23,656 nucleotides of DNA. Origin: Clostridia bacterium. Its GTDB lineage: Bacteria; Bacillota_A; Clostridia; Oscillospirales; CAG-272. The translations under genes were made by a program, and so were the position numbers. The stretch is taken from positions 1 through 23,656 of the forward strand of contig JAFQLN010000083.1 of the NCBI GenBank assembly GCA_017414585.1, given 5' to 3'. Shown in pieces: positions 1 to 7,908 of this stretch. The notes beneath the pieces are model-generated. The model did not search any database. It had not been told where the DNA came from and saw only the letters and a list, made by a program, of their open reading frames with translations. Position 1 is the stretch's first letter. Each line of letters begins with the position of its first letter.

Positions 1-185
1 ACCTTGACGCCGATGAGCCACAGAAGGACAATATCTTCCATGACCTGCTCCTTGAGCATTTCGTTGACCATGGCATTTCCGCCGTACTTGATAACAACAA
101 TTTTGCCGTTATAGCGTCTGATATAAGGCAGAGCAGCGGTGAGAACTTCCGCACGTTCCGCGTTCGTGAATTCGTTATACATCAT
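1..185 (-). CDS. argB: Acetylglutamate kinase, N-terminal part (cut by window edge)
   Basis: The first 61 codons are present and the gene continues beyond position 1. The readable N-terminus contains [21 protein letters not shown] followed by a DIVLL-type helix, which is the diagnostic start of N-acetyl-L-glutamate kinase (amino-acid kinase fold; the K-YGGNAM segment is the phosphate-binding start). The enzyme phosphorylates N-acetylglutamate in arginine biosynthesis, in the cytoplasm. The start is one of two adjacent ATG codons (185 or 182), preceded by GGGAGA at the right distance. It begins 20 bases after the argJ stop, so it is the third gene of an argC-argJ-argB operon. Family assignment is very sure; the C-terminus and any feedback-inhibition residues are outside the window. 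Confidence 0.93.
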   Translation of the reverse strand, partial: MMYNEFTNAERAEVLTAALPYIRRYNGKIVVIKYGGNAMVNEMLKEQVMEDIVLLWLIGVK

Positions 186-205
186 ATCGAATCTCCCTTT
201 TCCGA

Positions 206-1420
206 TCAGGTGCGGTAGTCGCCGTTGATCTTGACGTAGTCATAGGTGAGGTCGCAGCCCCATGCGGTCGCCGATGCATCGCCGCTGTCGAGGGTAACGA
301 GGATTTCGATTTCCTTTTCAAGCAGGATTTCCTTTGCACTTTCTTCGGAGAACGGAATGCCCGCGCCGTTTTCGCATACGGTGATCGTTCCCTTTTCGGA
401 ACGGAAGGACACGCCGACCTTGTTTACATCCACATCCGCGCCGGAATAGCCGATGGCACAGAGTACACGGCCCCAGTTTGCGTCCGCACCGAACATAGCC
501 GCTTTGAGGAGGGAGGAGCAGATAACGGACTTGGCAACGGTCTTCGCAGTCTTTTCGTCAGCCGCGCCTGTGACCTTGCATTCGAGCAGCTTGGTTGCGC
601 CTTCGCCATCCCCTGCGATCATGCGGCAGAGGTACACAGTCACGGTATTGAGCGCCTTCATGAACGCATCGAAATCCGCGCCTTCGGAAGTGATTTCCGC
701 ATTGCCTGCCATGCCGTTTGCGAGGATGGTGACCATATCGTTTGTGGAGGTATCGCCGTCCACGCTTACCATATTGAAAGTGTTCCGAATATCCGCGGAC
801 AGTGCTTTTTTGAGCATTTCGGGAGCGATTGCCGCGTCGGTGGTGAGGAAGACGAGCATAGTCGCCATATTGGGGTGGATCATGCCCGAGCCCTTAGCGA
901 TGCCGCCGAGGTGTGCGGTTTTGCCGCCGATTTCAAATTCGACCGCGATTTCCTTCATGACGGTATCGGTGGTCATGATCGCTTCCGCCGCGTCCTTGCC
1001 GCCGTTTTCGCTGACGGAGGAAACAAGGGCATCCATACCGTCCGCGATGGGCTGAATATCCAGCGGCTGACCGATGACGCCGGTGGATGCGACAACGACA
1101 TCGTTTGCCGCGATGCCGGTATGCTTTTCAACAAGCGCACACATCTTTTCCGCGATTTCGATTCCGTCTGCGTTGCAGGTATTGGCGTTGCCCGAGTTGC
1201 AGATGACAGCCTGTGCCTTGCCGTCTGCGATGTGATCCTTGGTAACAGTCAGCGGCGCACCTTTGACGAGGTTGGTCGTATAGACTGCGGCTGCCGATGC
1301 TTTCTTTTCGCTGATAATCAGCGCGATATCTCTCTTGGTGCGGTTCTTGCGGATGCCGCAGTGAATACCGCCCGCTTTATATCCCTGTGCGGCACATACG
1401 CCGCCGTTGATGAGTTTCAT
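206..1420 (-). CDS. argJ: Glutamate N-acetyltransferase / amino-acid N-acetyltransferase (ArgJ)
   Basis: A 404-residue protein, the usual ArgJ length. ArgJ moves acetyl from N-acetylornithine to glutamate, recycling the acetyl group in arginine synthesis; bifunctional forms also use acetyl-CoA. The precursor cleaves itself into two chains at the [14 protein letters not shown] motif, and the new N-terminal nucleophile would be Thr187. The STGVIG segment (112-117) supplies the oxyanion hole, and the C-terminus [10 protein letters not shown] matches the conserved ending. The start ATG is preceded by GGAGG. The gene lies 67 bases after argC and 20 before argB. Whether this copy is mono- or bifunctional cannot be read from sequence alone; no separate argA is visible here. 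Confidence 0.96.
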   Translation of the reverse strand: MKLINGGVCAAQGYKAGGIHCGIRKNRTKRDIALIISEKKASAAAVYTTNLVKGAPLTVTKDHIADGKAQAVICNSGNANTCNADGIEIAEKMCALVEKHTGIAANDVVVASTGVIGQPLDIQPIADGMDALVSSVSENGGKDAAEAIMTTDTVMKEIAVEFEIGGKTAHLGGIAKGSGMIHPNMATMLVFLTTDAAIAPEMLKKALSADIRNTFNMVSVDGDTSTNDMVTILANGMAGNAEITSEGADFDAFMKALNTVTVYLCRMIAGDGEGATKLLECKVTGAADEKTAKTVAKSVICSSLLKAAMFGADANWGRVLCAIGYSGADVDVNKVGVSFRSEKGTITVCENGAGIPFSEESAKEILLEKEIEILVTLDSGDASATAWGCDLTYDYVKINGDYRT

Positions 1421-1487
1421 ATCTATATTCCTCCGGAGTATTTACAAATATTGTGATTGCGAAATTTCGCTGATGGATGAAGTCGTT

Positions 1488-2405
1488 TTACAGATTCAGT
1501 CCTTCGGCTTCGTCACAGCCGAGCAGGATATTCATATTCTGGATTGCCGCACCGGACGCGCCCTTGCCGAGATTATCGAACACGGCGGTAACGGTGGTCT
1601 GCGTTTCATGTCCGCATACGACAAGACGCATACTGTCTTTTCCCGCGTAGGTGGATGCATAGATCACGCTTTCGTCTCCGCCGATGGGTGCAGTGGTGAC
1701 GAGCTTCTGTCCGGCATAATGCGCGGCGAGACATTCGTGAACGGTCTGTGCGTTATAGCCCGGAAGCAGGATTGTCGTTGCCATGCCCGCGTAGAAATCG
1801 CCGAGAATGGGAGAGAACACGGGGGGATTGTCCAGACCGCAGATTTTCTGCATTTCCGGCAGATGCTTGTGCGTCAGGGTGGTGCCGTAGATCCGGTGGC
1901 TTTCGTGGCGCACATCACGGTCCTCGGCTTCGTACTCTGCGATCAGGCTTTTGCCGCCGCCGCTGTATCCGGTGAGGGAATAGGCGGTGAGGGGGTAGTT
2001 CTTCGGCAGAAGTCCGTGCTTCACAAGGGGATAAACCGACGCGATCAGCCCGCTGGCATGGCATCCCGGATTGGCAATGCGCTTCGATTTCTGAATATTT
2101 ATTCTAAACTGCTCCGACAGCTCCGCAAAGCCGTATGCCCAGCCGTCCGCAGTTCTGTGCGCCGTGGAAGTGTCGATGACTGCGGTGCGGTCGTTTTCGA
2201 TCAGCGAAACCGCCTCAACTGCCGCTGCATCGGGAAGGCAGAGAAACGCGATATCCGCCTCGTTGATCGCTTCGCGTCGGGCTTCGGTGTTTTTACGGTT
2301 CTCTTCCGTCAGCGTAATGAGCGAAATGTCCGCTCTGTCCGCCAGACGCTCGTGAATGCGCAGACCCGTTGTTCCCGCACTGCCGTCAATGAAAACTTTT
2401 GTCAT
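1488..2405 (-). CDS. argC: N-acetyl-gamma-glutamyl-phosphate reductase, short (type 2) form
   Basis: A 305-residue NAD(P)H-dependent reductase of N-acetylglutamyl phosphate to the semialdehyde, the third step of arginine synthesis. The N-terminus MTKVFIDGSAGTTGLRI holds the dinucleotide-binding GxxGxTG loop, and the catalytic cysteine is Cys115 in ANPGCHASG. Length and the VFIDGxAGTTG start match the short type 2 AGPR family (about 310 residues) rather than the roughly 345-residue type 1 form that I expect in many Firmicutes argCJBD clusters. It is the first gene of the arg operon. An AAAGGA site precedes the ATG, and a promoter plus ArgR-like palindromes lie upstream. Confidence 0.95.
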   Translation of the reverse strand: MTKVFIDGSAGTTGLRIHERLADRADISLITLTEENRKNTEARREAINEADIAFLCLPDAAAVEAVSLIENDRTAVIDTSTAHRTADGWAYGFAELSEQFRINIQKSKRIANPGCHASGLIASVYPLVKHGLLPKNYPLTAYSLTGYSGGGKSLIAEYEAEDRDVRHESHRIYGTTLTHKHLPEMQKICGLDNPPVFSPILGDFYAGMATTILLPGYNAQTVHECLAAHYAGQKLVTTAPIGGDESVIYASTYAGKDSMRLVVCGHETQTTVTAVFDNLGKGASGAAIQNMNILLGCDEAEGLNL

Positions 2406-2432
2406 GATTCCTTTGCCCTTTCTATCTTCTTT

Positions 2433-2461
2433 ATTATATGACTGAATGATTTCTTACTCAA
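2433..2461 (-). promoter_or_regulatory. Sigma-A-type promoter of argCJB
   Basis: On the minus strand TTGAGT (-35, 2456-2461) is separated by exactly 17 bases from TATAAT (-10, 2433-2438). Transcription would start near 2426, giving a short leader of about 20 nt before the argC ATG at 2405. The two palindromes just upstream fit ArgR control. Confidence 0.75.
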
Positions 2462-2465
2462 AATT

Positions 2466-2514
2466 ATGTATAATTATACATTTTACCCCAGTATTTACTG
2501 TAATATTATACAGT
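2466..2514. promoter_or_regulatory. Two tandem ArgR-like boxes upstream of argC
   Basis: Box 1 (2466-2481) is a perfect 16-bp palindrome ATGTATAATTATACAT. Box 2 (2497-2514) is ACTGTAATATTATACAGT, with perfect 6-bp arms around an ATATTA centre. Their centres are 32 bp apart, close to three helical turns. AT-rich TGTATA-n2-TATACA palindromes resemble bacterial ARG boxes, and the position immediately upstream of the argC -35 supports binding by the hexameric arginine repressor. The regulator is inferred, not seen. Confidence 0.6.
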
Positions 2515-2654
2515 CTTCCGCGCAGTTTGTCAAGTACATACGAAAAGAAAAAGCGTGCTGTTTCAGCAATTCATCGGAATATATGCATTCATTCCCTGCA
2601 ATCTGTTTTCTTTTGTGCAACTTCCATGCCCGGCTGCAAAAGGGTGAAAAAGGC

Positions 2655-2683
2655 TTGCAATACGCACCGGAATCTGCTATAAT
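2655..2683 (+). promoter_or_regulatory. Promoter of the EamA transporter gene
   Basis: TTGCAA (2655-2660), a 17-base spacer and TATAAT (2678-2683) stand 30 bases before the ATG at 2714. AGGAG at 2702-2706 is the ribosome binding site. The rest of the 2406-2713 divergent intergenic region holds the arg promoter and ArgR-like boxes; I saw no gene in it. Confidence 0.8.
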
Positions 2684-2713
2684 TTTCCTGACAAACCGCA
2701 CAGGAGTATTTTT

Positions 2714-3598
2714 ATGAAATCAAAACTGAAACTGACTGCCGCGATGCTCATCTTCGGCACCATCGGCATATTTGTCCGGCACATTCCTCTCTCATCCGCG
2801 CTCATTGCCCTGTTCCGCGGCGTGATCGGGCTTGTATTCCTTCTCGGCGTGACAGCCGTTCTGCGCTCTCCCCTCTCGCGTGCAGACATCCGAAAAAACG
2901 CCCTGCTGCTGATCGTCTCCGGTGCCCTGCTCGGGCTGAACTGGGTGATGCTGTTTGAAAGCTACCGGCATACCACGGTTGCGACAGCGACGCTGTGCTA
3001 CTATCTCGCCCCGATTTTCGTCATACTCGTCTCGCCCTTTCTGCTCGGGGAAAAGCTGACGGTGAAAAAGATTCTCTGCATGATCGCCGCGCTGATCGGC
3101 ATGGTGTTCGTCTCCGGTGTGGCTGACGGCGGATTTTCCGCGAATGTCACCGGCATTGTCTACGGACTGATTGCGGCGGTCTTTTATGCATCCGTTGTTC
3201 TCCTGAACAAAAAAATGCACCCGATCGGTGCGTATGACAAAACCATCGTCCAGCTTGCCGTATCGTCCGCAGTTCTGGGCGTCTATATGCTGTGCACCGG
3301 TGCTTTCAGCGGCGCATTTCGTGACATGGACGGAGTTCTGCCGTGGGTACTGCTTCTTGTTGTCGGCATTGTGCATACGGGCATTGCCTATGCGCTGTAT
3401 TTTTCGTCCGTGGACAAAAACGGCGTATCCTCCCAGACAGCGGCTGTGCTTTCGTATATTGACCCCGTAACGGCAATTATCCTCTCGGCACTTCTGCTCG
3501 GAGAGCCGATGACTGTGTATTCCGCTGTCGGAACGGTTCTGGTTCTCGGCGCGGCATTCGTGAGCGAAGTCAGTCTGCTGGCGGGAAAAAAGAAATGA
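2714..3598 (+). CDS. EamA/DMT-family transporter (drug/metabolite exporter)
   Basis: A 294-residue integral membrane protein with about ten hydrophobic segments arranged as two EamA repeats (roughly residues 5-135 and 145-285), the classic drug/metabolite transporter layout. The LLGEKLTVKKILCMIAALIG and LLGEPMTVYSAVGTVLVLG segments are the equivalent conserved helix 4-5 regions (xLGExxT) of the two halves, as in RhaT/YdcZ/RarD-like proteins. It would export amino acids or other small metabolites across the cytoplasmic membrane; the substrate cannot be told. It is divergent from argC and likely monocistronic, with its own promoter and a following hairpin. Confidence 0.9.
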   Translation: MKSKLKLTAAMLIFGTIGIFVRHIPLSSALIALFRGVIGLVFLLGVTAVLRSPLSRADIRKNALLLIVSGALLGLNWVMLFESYRHTTVATATLCYYLAPIFVILVSPFLLGEKLTVKKILCMIAALIGMVFVSGVADGGFSANVTGIVYGLIAAVFYASVVLLNKKMHPIGAYDKTIVQLAVSSAVLGVYMLCTGAFSGAFRDMDGVLPWVLLLVVGIVHTGIAYALYFSSVDKNGVSSQTAAVLSYIDPVTAIILSALLLGEPMTVYSAVGTVLVLGAAFVSEVSLLAGKKK

Positions 3599-3614
3599 CG
3601 CAAAAGGAATCGGG

Positions 3615-3650
3615 GGGGAGCTTTTCGGAATAAGTCTCTCCCCTTTTCTT
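3615..3650 (+). terminator. Probable intrinsic terminator after the EamA gene
   Basis: GGGGAG (3615-3620) pairs with CTCCCC (3638-3643), followed by TTTTCTTTTT. An inner CTT/AAG pairing may extend the stem. The 17-nt loop makes it a moderate prediction. Confidence 0.6.
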
Positions 3651-3732
3651 TTTCACAGACTGAAAGTTTTTGCTTTTTCCGGAAACTGATCCCTGCCGGT
3701 CCCTGCTGCTGCGCTTATCCTTCAGCAGACTC

Positions 3733-3761
3733 TTGACAAATCGGTAATTTTGCTTTATAAT
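3733..3761 (+). promoter_or_regulatory. Consensus promoter for the DUF6198 gene
   Basis: TTGACA (3733-3738), a 17-base spacer and TATAAT (3756-3761) form a perfect consensus promoter. Transcription from about 3768 gives a leader of about 77 nt before the ATG at 3845. An in-frame ATG just after the -10 is not used by any recognisable protein. Confidence 0.85.
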
Positions 3762-3844
3762 ACTCATGTTTATAAAGCAGCTTTTTCCGTTTCTGTATCA
3801 AACGGCATCAAGCTGTTTTTATCTTTTCACCGGAGTAAAGCTGT

Positions 3845-4546
3845 ATGAATCAAACCCATCGCAAAAAGCCCGTCATGCCCACGGAGCTTTCCTATGTCCT
3901 CGCCCTTGTCATTCTCGCGCTCGGAACCGCGTTCATGGAAACGGCAGATTTCGGTATGTCCATGGTCGTTGCGCCCGCGTACATCCTGCATCTGAAAGTT
4001 TCGGAATTTCTGCCGTTCTTCTCTTTCGGCATGGCGGAGTACATCCTGCAGGGCGTGCTGATCCTTCTGCTCGCAGTCATCCTGCGCCGCTTTCGGATTT
4101 CCTATCTGTTTTCCTTTGTCACGGCTGTCCTATACGGCTTCTGTCTGGACGGATGCATCTTTCTTGTCGCCCTGATTCCGGCAGAAGAACTGCTTTACCG
4201 CGCATTCTGCTATGTTTTCGGCATGATCCTCTGTTCGATCGGGGTATCGCTGTTCTTCCACACCTATTTCTGTCCGGAAGCCTATGAGCTGATCGTAGCC
4301 GAAATCTCGAAGAAATACTCGCTCCCCGTTCCCAGTGTCAAGACTGTATACGACTGCGTAAGCTGCGCGTTCTCCATTCTGCTTTCCTTCCTCTTCTTCG
4401 GATTCGGACACTTTGAAGGCGTGAAGTGGGGTACAATCCTCTGCGCGCTCGTCAATGGAAGCATCATCGGACTGTGCTCGCGCATCTTTGAGTCCGTGTT
4501 CGTCTTTGAAGACCGCCTGCCGCTGAGAAAATTTTTTGAAAAATAA
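3845..4546 (+). CDS. DUF6198/YczE-like integral membrane protein
   Basis: A 233-residue membrane protein with about five hydrophobic helices (near residues 13-30, 55-78, 83-110, 116-140 and 172-215). The first helix carries a GTAFMETADFGMSMVVAPAY segment typical of the YczE/YitT-like DUF6198 group: a small-residue helix, then an FGxS(x)xxxPAY motif. The function of the family is unknown to me; transport or membrane homeostasis is only a guess. The start is chosen from CCGGAG ten bases upstream. It is followed after 57 bases by ldhA without a clear promoter, so the two are likely co-transcribed. Confidence 0.75.
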   Translation: MNQTHRKKPVMPTELSYVLALVILALGTAFMETADFGMSMVVAPAYILHLKVSEFLPFFSFGMAEYILQGVLILLLAVILRRFRISYLFSFVTAVLYGFCLDGCIFLVALIPAEELLYRAFCYVFGMILCSIGVSLFFHTYFCPEAYELIVAEISKKYSLPVPSVKTVYDCVSCAFSILLSFLFFGFGHFEGVKWGTILCALVNGSIIGLCSRIFESVFVFEDRLPLRKFFEK

Positions 4547-4603
4547 TGCATGAATCCCGCCGTGCCGGAGATGCTATACAGAAAAAGCTGTAAGGAGCTG
4601 CCC

Positions 4604-5623
4604 ATGAAAATTGCCTTTTTTGACGCAAAAAACTACGATAAACCTTCTTTTGAACGCTATGCTGCGGAAAACGATCTGCAGATCAAGTATTACGAAACCA
4701 AGCTGACCGAGGACACCGTCAATCTTGCACAGGGATGCGATGCGGCGTGCGTCTTCGTCAACGATACGGTGAACGCCGCTGTCATCGACGCACTGTACGA
4801 ATGCGGCTGCCGGATTCTCGCCCTGCGCTGTGCCGGCTTCAACAATGTGGACATGAAGCACGCCTCCGGAAAGCTCCGTGTTGTCCGTGTGCCGGCGTAC
4901 TCCCCCTACGCGGTTGCCGAACACGCCATGGCAATGCTTCTGACCTCCATCCGCCGTATCCACAAAGCATATATCCGCACGCGCGACTTCAATTTCTCCC
5001 TCGCCAACATGACGGGCTTTGACCTGTACGGAAAGACGGTCGGCGTTATCGGAACGGGGAAAATCGGACGGGTCTTCATTGATATCTGCCGCGGCTTCGG
5101 CATGAAAGTACTCGCATACGACCCGTACCCGGCTGAAGGATATGGCATCGACTACGTCCCCCTTGACGAACTGTTTGCACGCGCCAATATCATCTCTCTC
5201 CACTGTCCCCTGACCGACGATACCCGCTATCTCATCCGTGCCGAAACCATCGCCAAAATGAAAAAAGGCGTGGTCATCATCAACACATCCCGCGGTGCGC
5301 TCATCGACTCGGAAGCCCTTCTTGACGGTATCAAGGCACGGCACATCGGCGCTGCCTGTCTCGACGTATACGAGGAAGAATCGGATTTCTTCTTCGAGGA
5401 CTTCTCCGGTCACATCGTGGAAGACGACACTCTCGCGCGGCTGATTTCCATGCCGAATGTCATTGTCACCTCGCATCAGGCGTTCCTCACGGAAGAAGCG
5501 CTCGACAACATTGCCGCAACAACGGTTTCCAATATTGTCAGCCTCGCCCGCACGGGAGAATGCACCAACGAGCTTTGCTGGAGTGCGGAAAAAATCTGCG
5601 ACTGCAGGCAGCTTGCCCGGTAA
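4604..5623 (+). CDS. ldhA: D-lactate dehydrogenase (2-hydroxyacid dehydrogenase, LdhA type)
   Basis: A 339-residue NAD-dependent dehydrogenase that reduces pyruvate to D-lactate in fermentation, regenerating NAD in the cytoplasm. It follows the E. coli LdhA pattern closely: substrate loop ALRCAGFNNVD (73-83), VRVPAYSPYAVAEHA, the Rossmann loop GVIGTGKIG (147-155), and catalytic Arg230 (NTSRGALID), Glu259 (DVYEEE) and His291 (TSHQAF). An ATG 54 bases further upstream exists in frame, but the AAGGAG just before 4604 and the family N-terminus MKIAFFDAKNYDKPSF decide for 4604. It ends in a strong two-way terminator. A related 2-hydroxyacid substrate is possible. Confidence 0.94.
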   Translation: MKIAFFDAKNYDKPSFERYAAENDLQIKYYETKLTEDTVNLAQGCDAACVFVNDTVNAAVIDALYECGCRILALRCAGFNNVDMKHASGKLRVVRVPAYSPYAVAEHAMAMLLTSIRRIHKAYIRTRDFNFSLANMTGFDLYGKTVGVIGTGKIGRVFIDICRGFGMKVLAYDPYPAEGYGIDYVPLDELFARANIISLHCPLTDDTRYLIRAETIAKMKKGVVIINTSRGALIDSEALLDGIKARHIGAACLDVYEEESDFFFEDFSGHIVEDDTLARLISMPNVIVTSHQAFLTEEALDNIAATTVSNIVSLARTGECTNELCWSAEKICDCRQLAR

Positions 5624-5646
5624 GTTCATCCCTGACGCACAAATAC

Positions 5647-5693
5647 AAATCCCGCCCGTTCCGGTGTCCAAAAAAGCCGGAAGAGCGGGATTT
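5647..5693. terminator. Bidirectional terminator between ldhA and the lipoprotein gene
   Basis: AAATCCCGC (5647-5655) pairs with GCGGGATTT (5685-5693), and the inner TTCCGG (5659-5664) pairs with CCGGAA (5677-5682). The plus strand continues into six T and the minus strand has an A/T-rich tail, so it can end both convergent genes. Confidence 0.85.
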
Positions 5694-5695
5694 TT

Positions 5696-6199
5696 TCAGT
5701 TTTCCCAGTCGGGCATAGCGCGGTATTCCTCCGTGACCGTGACCAGATCCAGAAGAATTTTTACTGTATTCATGAAAGCAATCCCGTCGGCGGAGGAGGC
5801 TTTCCCCTTCATGGAAACACCCTCGGCAAAAATCATTTTTTCCTCGCCGTCCGCGCGCATCCACAGCTTGATATTGGACACAGGTTCGACAGCGGGCGTT
5901 CCGGGATCGTATAAATTCGGCGCGTCGGGGTATTTTTTCAGCTTCATCATGGAAAAAAGATCCCACGCGGTTTTCAGCTCACTGTCCGAGAGAATCAGCT
6001 CCGCCGTATGCATCTCTTCGCTCTCCCCTGCCGTATTTTTCTTCACGAGCAGGTTTCCCTCGCTGTGGTATTCCACCGTTCTGCCCTCCGTGGTCACGCC
6101 GACGGAAAACGCAAAGTCTTCGGGCATTGCACGGCTCCCTCCGGCACATCCCGCAAAGAGGAAAAGCACAGCGGCAAGCAGTGCGGCAAACTTTTTCAT
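5696..6199 (-). CDS. Small hypothetical lipoprotein
   Basis: A 167-residue protein with a signal peptide MKKFAALLAAVLFLFAGC: a charged start, a hydrophobic core and a lipobox with Cys18 as the lipidated residue. The mature part is mostly strand-forming and polar, with a VEYHSEGNLLVKK segment and a WDLFSMMKLKKYP helix; I recognise no domain. The pattern (short secreted lipoprotein, 'slope/threshold'-like beta segments) is common among uncharacterised Clostridia surface proteins. GGAGG precedes the ATG, and an extended -10 promoter overlaps the upstream ABC terminator. It is probably transcribed alone. Confidence 0.75.
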   Translation of the reverse strand: MKKFAALLAAVLFLFAGCAGGSRAMPEDFAFSVGVTTEGRTVEYHSEGNLLVKKNTAGESEEMHTAELILSDSELKTAWDLFSMMKLKKYPDAPNLYDPGTPAVEPVSNIKLWMRADGEEKMIFAEGVSMKGKASSADGIAFMNTVKILLDLVTVTEEYRAMPDWEN

Positions 6200-6224
6200 C
6201 GGTCATCCTCCGTCATTTCATTCG

Positions 6225-6230
6225 ATCATA
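6225..6230 (-). promoter_or_regulatory. Extended -10 element for the lipoprotein gene
   Basis: On the minus strand TGCTATGAT contains TATGAT (6225-6230) with the TGn extension, directly after the T-tract of the upstream terminator. No good -35 sits at 17 bases. Confidence 0.45.
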
Positions 6231-6232
6231 GC

Positions 6233-6271
6233 AAAAACCGGACAGGCAATGGCAAAACTGCTTATCCGGTT
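6233..6271 (-). terminator. Terminator of the amino-acid ABC transporter operon
   Basis: On the minus strand AACCGGA (6265-6271) pairs with TCCGGTT (6236-6242), with extra pairing of GCAG/CTG inside, followed by TTTTTGC. It lies 12 bases past the ATPase stop. Confidence 0.75.
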
Positions 6272-6283
6272 CTGTATTCTGCA

Positions 6284-7108
6284 TCAGAGAATCTTGGAAA
6301 GGAAATCCTGCAGACGGGGATGCTTCGGATTGCCGAAAAATTCCTGCGGTCCCGCTTCCTCGAGGATTTTTCCTTCGTCGATAAAAATCACGCGGTTGGC
6401 AACTTCCTTTGCAAAGCCCATTTCATGCGTGACAATGACCATCGTCATGCCTTCTCTGGCAAGCGTTTTCATCAGGTCAAGAACTTCACCGACCATTTCC
6501 GGATCGAGCGCGGAAGTCGGTTCGTCGAACAGAATCACATCCGGATTCATCGCCAGCGCACGGATGATCGCCACGCGCTGTTTCTGCCCGCCGGAAAGGG
6601 TGGACGGATATACATCCGCCTTGTCTTCGAGTCCGATCCGCTTCAGAAGACGCTCTGCATTCGCTCTGGCGTCGTCCTTGATCTGCTGCTTGGTTGCGGT
6701 GATTTCGATTTTCTCCGCCTTCACCTTGCGGAACAGATTCGTCAGCGGCAGGAAGGCGTTATGACGCTTTGCCTTTCTGAGATCCTCTAATCCGATGTGC
6801 ACGGGTGCGAGCATGATATTCTGGATGACGGTTTTGTTGTTGAACAGGTTGAACTGCTGGAACACCATCCCGATTTTTCTGCGGTGGATGTTGATATCCA
6901 CGCGCATATCGGCAATATCCACGCCGCCGAAGATAATCTGTCCGCCTGTGGGGTCTTCCATACAGTTGAGACAGCGCAGGAACGTACTTTTTCCGCATCC
7001 GGACGGACCGAGGATGCACATGATATCGCCCTTGTTGATGGTGACGTCAATGCCGCACAGGACTTCCTTGTCGCCGAAATTTTTCTTTAAGTTAATTACG
7101 TCGATCAC
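6284..7108 (-). CDS. Polar amino-acid ABC transporter, ATP-binding protein (GlnQ/HisP type) with an insertion
   Basis: A 274-residue ATPase that powers uptake of a polar amino acid. Walker [10 protein letters not shown] is at 34-42, the Q-loop QQFNLF near 84-89, signature LSGGQ at 171-175, Walker B ILFDEP with D195/E196, and the H-loop His228. The usual GlnQ family length is about 240; the excess is a lysine-rich, helical-looking insertion at about 112-150, between the Q-loop and the signature motif. The start is GTG at 7108, preceded by AAGGGGA, and overlaps the permease end by 17 bases, so translation is coupled. It is the last gene of the operon. Confidence 0.93.
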   Translation of the reverse strand: MIDVINLKKNFGDKEVLCGIDVTINKGDIMCILGPSGCGKSTFLRCLNCMEDPTGGQIIFGGVDIADMRVDINIHRRKIGMVFQQFNLFNNKTVIQNIMLAPVHIGLEDLRKAKRHNAFLPLTNLFRKVKAEKIEITATKQQIKDDARANAERLLKRIGLEDKADVYPSTLSGGQKQRVAIIRALAMNPDVILFDEPTSALDPEMVGEVLDLMKTLAREGMTMVIVTHEMGFAKEVANRVIFIDEGKILEEAGPQEFFGNPKHPRLQDFLSKIL

Positions 7109-7802
7109 TTTTTCTCAGTCCCCTTTCCATCAGACGGATGCCCAGCGTAATGAGCATAACGATCACAATATAGATAATCGCCATTGCGAGATACGGCACC
7201 ATGAATTCGTAGGAATTGGAGCCTATGTAGTTGAAGGCAACGTACAGATCCGCCGCACCGACGAAGGATACAACGGAGGTTTCCTTTACAAGCACGATGA
7301 ACTCATTGCCGAGTGTAGGCAGAATGTTCTTGACCGCCTGCGGGATCACGATTTTCATCATGGTGGTGGCAAACGAAAGTCCGACAGCACGTCCGGCTTC
7401 CATCTGCCCGCCGTCCACGGAGAGAATCCCCGCACGCATGATTTCCGAAACATATGCGCCGCTGTTCAGCCCGAAGACAATGATCGCCACGTGCACGCCG
7501 GGCATATTCATGCCGAGAATCGGAAGCATGACGTAGTAGAACAGAAGGAGCTGGACAACCATCGGCGTACCGCGGAAGAAGGAGACATAGAACGAACAGA
7601 TGGCGTTGAGCACCCGGGGGAGCGTCTTGTATTTCGGAACGACGCGCACGGTTGCGATCAGGGTACCGATGATGATACCGATGATCAGACCGGAAACCGC
7701 GATGAGAATGGTATTCTCCAGCCCCTCGAGTACCTTGACATACCCGCCCTTGTTGATCAGTATGTCTATGAATTTTGCTACTTTAACACTGAAATTTCCC
7801 AT
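7092..7802 (-). CDS. Polar amino-acid ABC transporter permease (HisM/GlnP type)
   Basis: A 236-residue membrane protein with about five transmembrane helices. It carries the family features: an N-terminal helix starting [22 protein letters not shown], the [16 protein letters not shown] segment and the coupling EAA loop [22 protein letters not shown] followed by [20 protein letters not shown]. It forms a homodimer or partners another permease in the cytoplasmic membrane; only one permease gene is present, so a homodimer is likely. It lies between the binding-protein gene (106-base gap containing a hairpin) and the ATPase (17-base overlap). Confidence 0.94.
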   Translation of the reverse strand: MGNFSVKVAKFIDILINKGGYVKVLEGLENTILIAVSGLIIGIIIGTLIATVRVVPKYKTLPRVLNAICSFYVSFFRGTPMVVQLLLFYYVMLPILGMNMPGVHVAIIVFGLNSGAYVSEIMRAGILSVDGGQMEAGRAVGLSFATTMMKIVIPQAVKNILPTLGNEFIVLVKETSVVSFVGAADLYVAFNYIGSNSYEFMVPYLAMAIIYIVIVMLITLGIRLMERGLRKSDRRN

Positions 7803-7823
7803 ATTTCCTTTATCAAAACACAG

Positions 7824-7855
7824 CTCCCCTGATTCTCATTGGGAAAACAGGAGAG
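7824..7855 (-). terminator. Intercistronic hairpin between binding-protein and permease genes
   Basis: CTCCCCTG (7824-7831) faces CAGGAGAG (7848-7855), an 8-bp stem with one mismatch and a 16-nt loop. On the minus strand it is followed only by GTGTTTTG, so it is a weak terminator or an mRNA-stabilising structure that would favour binding-protein expression over the membrane parts. Confidence 0.45.
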
Positions 7856-7908
7856 CATCGTGTCACAATTGAATCGTATTTTTCAGAGTATCCCGCTTCT
7901 GCCGGCGA

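Noticed and set aside
453..1055. Plus-strand open frame of 200 codons inside argJ
   Set aside because: Antisense shadow of argJ, with low-complexity Ser/Ala/Pro translation.
2446..2717. Small plus- and minus-strand open frames in the arg/EamA intergenic region
   Set aside because: They run through promoter elements and ArgR-like boxes, lack ribosome sites and show no conserved features.
4574..5671. Minus-strand open frame of 365 codons opposite ldhA
   Set aside because: It crosses the terminator, shows no family features, and ldhA on the other strand is certain.
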